The notes below the pieces were generated by a model that was not told the origin of the DNA, did not search any database, and was given only the letters and a program-made list of their open reading frames with translations. Shown here piece after piece: positions 61,991-64,000 of a DNA stretch of 64,000 nucleotides. This stretch comes from Ihuprevotella massiliensis (GTDB taxonomy: Bacteria; Bacteroidota; Bacteroidia; Bacteroidales; Bacteroidaceae), in assembly GCA_900095835.1 (NCBI GenBank), contig LT608321.1:1227084-1291083 (forward strand), written 5' to 3'. Position 1 is the stretch's first letter; the number at the start of each line of letters is the position of its first letter. A program made the position numbers and the translations under genes.

Positions 61991-63328
61991 TTAAATCACG
62001 CCTTGTGCCATCATGGCTTTTGCCACCTTCATGAAACCAGCGATGTTCGCTCCTTTCACATAGTTCACATAGCCATCGGCTTCTGTGCCATATTTCACAC
62101 ACGACTCATGGATGCTTTCCATGATGCGGTGAAGACGAGCATCCACCTCTTCGGCAGTCCAAGAAAGACGCGCTGAGTTTTGACTCATTTCCAAACCAGA
62201 CACGGAAACTCCGCCTGCATTGGCTGCCTTACCAGGAGCATAGAGGATTTTAGCTTCTTGGAACACATGGATAGCTTCGGGAGTAGAAGGCATGTTAGCA
62301 CCCTCGCTCACGGCAATGCAACCATTCGCCACCAAAATCTTGGCGTGTTCGCCATCGAGTTCGTTTTGGGTAGCAGATGGCAGAGCAATATCAGCCTTGA
62401 TGCCCCAGGGCTTCTGTCCTTCAAAATATTGTGCGTTAGGATATTCCTCGGCATATTCACGGATGCGACCACGATAGAGGTTTTTCAATTCCATCACATA
62501 GTCTAGTTTCTCGCGATCAATGCCATCGGGATCGTACACAAAACCATCACTATCGGAGAGGGTGAGCACCTTACCACCGAGTTGGAGCACCTTCTCTGCA
62601 GTATATTGCGCCACATTGCCCGAACCCGAAATGAGCACGGTCTTGCCTTCGAGTGTTTCGCCACGAGTCGCCAACATGTGTTGGAGGAAATAGACATTAC
62701 CATAGCCCGTAGCTTCAGGACGAATGAGGCTACCGCCAAATTCCTGTCCCTTGCCCGTGAGCACGCCTTCAAACTGACGTGTATATTTCTTATAAGCACC
62801 AAACATGTAGCCCACTTCGCGACCACCCACACCGATGTCACCGGCAGGTACGTCGCAGTCTGCGCCAATGTTGCGGTGCAACTCAAGCATAAAGGCTTGA
62901 CAGAAACGCATCACCTCGGCAGCACTCTTGCCACGGGGAGAGAAGTCTGAACCACCCTTTGCACCACCCATAGGGAGTGTGGTGAGCGCATTTTTGAACA
63001 CTTGCTCGAAAGCCAAAAACTTGAGGATACCAAGATTCACCGAAGAGTGGAAACGCAGCCCGCCTTTGTAAGGACCAATGGCATTATTGTGCTGCACACG
63101 GTAACCCATGTTGGTGCGAATGTTGCCTTGGTCGTCCATCCAAGTGACACGGAAAGTATAGACACGCTCTGGGATGCAGAGACGTTCGATGAGATTCACC
63201 TTGTCAAACTCAGGATGCTTGTTGTACTCCTCTTCGATAGTGGAGAGCACTTCTTCCACCGCCTGATGATACTCAGGTTCATTGGGGAAACGATGTTTGA
63301 GGTCTTCGAGAACTTTTGAAGCGTTCAT
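61991..63328 (-). CDS. gdhA: NADP-specific glutamate dehydrogenase
   Basis: 445 residues, the size of hexameric bacterial enzymes. YRVQHNNAIGPYKGGLRFHS and LPMGGAKGGSDFSPRGKS hold the substrate-binding and catalytic lysines; DVPAGDIGVGGREVGYMFG and SGSGNVAQYTAEKVLQLGGK (dinucleotide fold) follow. The SDSDGFVYDP segment after the Rossmann motif is typical of the NADP-type. It interconverts glutamate with 2-oxoglutarate and ammonia, central to nitrogen assimilation or glutamate catabolism. It is divergent from mdh and monocistronic. Confidence 0.95.
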   Translation of the reverse strand: MNASKVLEDLKHRFPNEPEYHQAVEEVLSTIEEEYNKHPEFDKVNLIERLCIPERVYTFRVTWMDDQGNIRTNMGYRVQHNNAIGPYKGGLRFHSSVNLGILKFLAFEQVFKNALTTLPMGGAKGGSDFSPRGKSAAEVMRFCQAFMLELHRNIGADCDVPAGDIGVGGREVGYMFGAYKKYTRQFEGVLTGKGQEFGGSLIRPEATGYGNVYFLQHMLATRGETLEGKTVLISGSGNVAQYTAEKVLQLGGKVLTLSDSDGFVYDPDGIDREKLDYVMELKNLYRGRIREYAEEYPNAQYFEGQKPWGIKADIALPSATQNELDGEHAKILVANGCIAVSEGANMPSTPEAIHVFQEAKILYAPGKAANAGGVSVSGLEMSQNSARLSWTAEEVDARLHRIMESIHESCVKYGTEADGYVNYVKGANIAGFMKVAKAMMAQGVI

Positions 63329-63384
63329 AAGAGATATTTTTGAAAGGAAGGAGAAAAATCAAGTATATTGCTTACTTTTCGCTG

Positions 63385-63392
63385 CAAAATTA
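63385..63392 (-). promoter_or_regulatory. -7 box (TAATTTTG) of gdhA
   Basis: Minus-strand TAATTTTG matches the consensus; the leader to the ATG at 63328 is about 52 nt. Confidence 0.55.
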
Positions 63393-63510
63393 CCAATAAT
63401 TATAAACACACGCAAGCAGAGCTTCGTTTTTTTCAAATCCCCACTTCATTTTTTTCAGAAATCCCCCGAAAAAAGTTACGCTAATACTCCACGAATCCAA
63501 AAGTAATGAG

Positions 63511-63518
63511 TAAATTTG
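63511..63518 (+). promoter_or_regulatory. -7 box (TAAATTTG) of the malate dehydrogenase gene
   Basis: TAAATTTG matches the consensus; the leader to the ATG at 63582 is about 60 nt. The 253 bp between gdhA and mdh hold the two divergent promoters. Confidence 0.55.
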
Positions 63519-63581
63519 CTCCATAGTTCACCGACATATCAATAGAATAAACATCTATTCATCTATATAACCCCAACAACA

Positions 63582-64000
63582 ATGGCATTTTTAACTGACG
63601 AAAAATTGGTAATCGTTGGCGCAGCTGGCATGATCGGCTCCAACATGGTACAAAGTGCGCTCATGATGGGCCTCACTTCCAACATCTGCCTCTACGACGT
63701 ATTCTCTCCCGAAGGCGTGGCTGAAGAAATGCGCCAATGCGGCTTCAACGATGCTCGCATCACTGCTACTACCGACGTAGCTGAAGCCTTCAAGGATGCC
63801 AAATACATCATCTCTTCTGGTGGTGCTCCCCGTAAGGAAGGTATGACTCGTGAAGACCTCCTCGCTGGTAACTGCAAAATCGCTGAAGAACTCGGTAAGA
63901 ACATCAAGACTTACTGCCCCGACGTGAAGCACGTGGTTATCATCTTCAACCCTGCTGACCTCACTGGTCTCGTGACTCTCCTCTACTCTGGCCTCAAGCC
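63582..64000 (+). CDS. mdh: Malate dehydrogenase (3' end outside window)
   Basis: 139 codons are visible. LVIVGAAGMIGSNMVQSALM is the NAD-binding GxxGxxG-type strand, CLYDVF supplies the adenosine-binding Asp, and YIISSGGAPRKEGMTREDLL is the mobile-loop region of the lactate/malate dehydrogenase family with the conserved Arg. IIFNPADLTGLVTLLYSGLK follows as in Bacteroidetes Mdh. It links oxaloacetate and malate in the reductive branch leading to succinate or propionate. Confidence 0.9.
   Translation, partial: MAFLTDEKLVIVGAAGMIGSNMVQSALMMGLTSNICLYDVFSPEGVAEEMRQCGFNDARITATTDVAEAFKDAKYIISSGGAPRKEGMTREDLLAGNCKIAEELGKNIKTYCPDVKHVVIIFNPADLTGLVTLLYSGLK

Overview
The window looks like a chromosomal segment from a Bacteroidales bacterium, most likely of the Prevotella/Alloprevotella type. 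The genus is inference. The evidence is: Bacteroidetes-type -7 boxes (TAnnTTTG) upstream of many genes, several with a TTTG -33 element about 20 bp away; almost no Shine-Dalgarno sequences; a T9SS-type C-terminal domain (gliding-motility C-terminal family); a BspA-like leucine-rich repeat fused to a GH20 hexosaminidase; a large bacterial alpha-2-macroglobulin; and a Wza/Wzc/Wzx/EpsG-type surface polysaccharide locus.

Layout. 1-3815 (minus strand): an envelope gene set with a sulfatase-fold LTA-synthase-like membrane enzyme, a membrane-anchored metallophosphoesterase and a family 2 glycosyltransferase cut by the window edge. 3816-5290 is a 1.5 kb non-coding island carrying a 21-bp tandem repeat and a long inverted repeat. 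5291-9771 (minus): LRR-GH20 hexosaminidase, TsaE, and a DUF438/hemerythrin/PAS protein. 10077-25632 (plus, apart from one tRNA): alpha-2-macroglobulin, RlpA-like protein, U32 family protein, HAD phosphatase, RibF, CPBP protease, DusB, aminopeptidase P, acyltransferase, tRNA-Leu (minus), T9SS-domain protein. 25717-30256: UvrA and a POT-family peptide transporter. 30257-31503 is a second non-coding island with the same two repeat families as the first, in inverted order.

31504-52990 is the polysaccharide locus: export lipoprotein, tyrosine autokinase, flippase, eleven glycan-building genes (nine glycosyltransferases, one acyltransferase, one EpsG-like polymerase), a sugar aminotransferase, a CapD-like dehydratase lacking its usual first Rossmann domain, and an outer-membrane protein. 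No initiating undecaprenyl-phosphate sugar transferase is visible. 53168-56769: YbjQ-like protein, RNase HII, PriA. 56923-61874: a four-gene set (DUF2946-like CxxC protein, TonB-dependent receptor, two paralogous His-containing lipoproteins) that I read as a candidate metal or heme uptake system. The window ends with glutamate dehydrogenase (minus) and the start of malate dehydrogenase.

The most unusual structure is a dispersed 21-bp repeat family. It occurs as arrays in both non-coding islands, as one copy upstream of the U32 gene, and as diverged in-frame copies inside a glycosyltransferase gene, where it encodes a run of seven-residue units. Also notable are a terminator-shaped hairpin inside the first codons of an acyltransferase gene, a 73-bp tandem duplication in front of dusB, and several promoters placed so close to the start codon that leaderless transcripts are expected.
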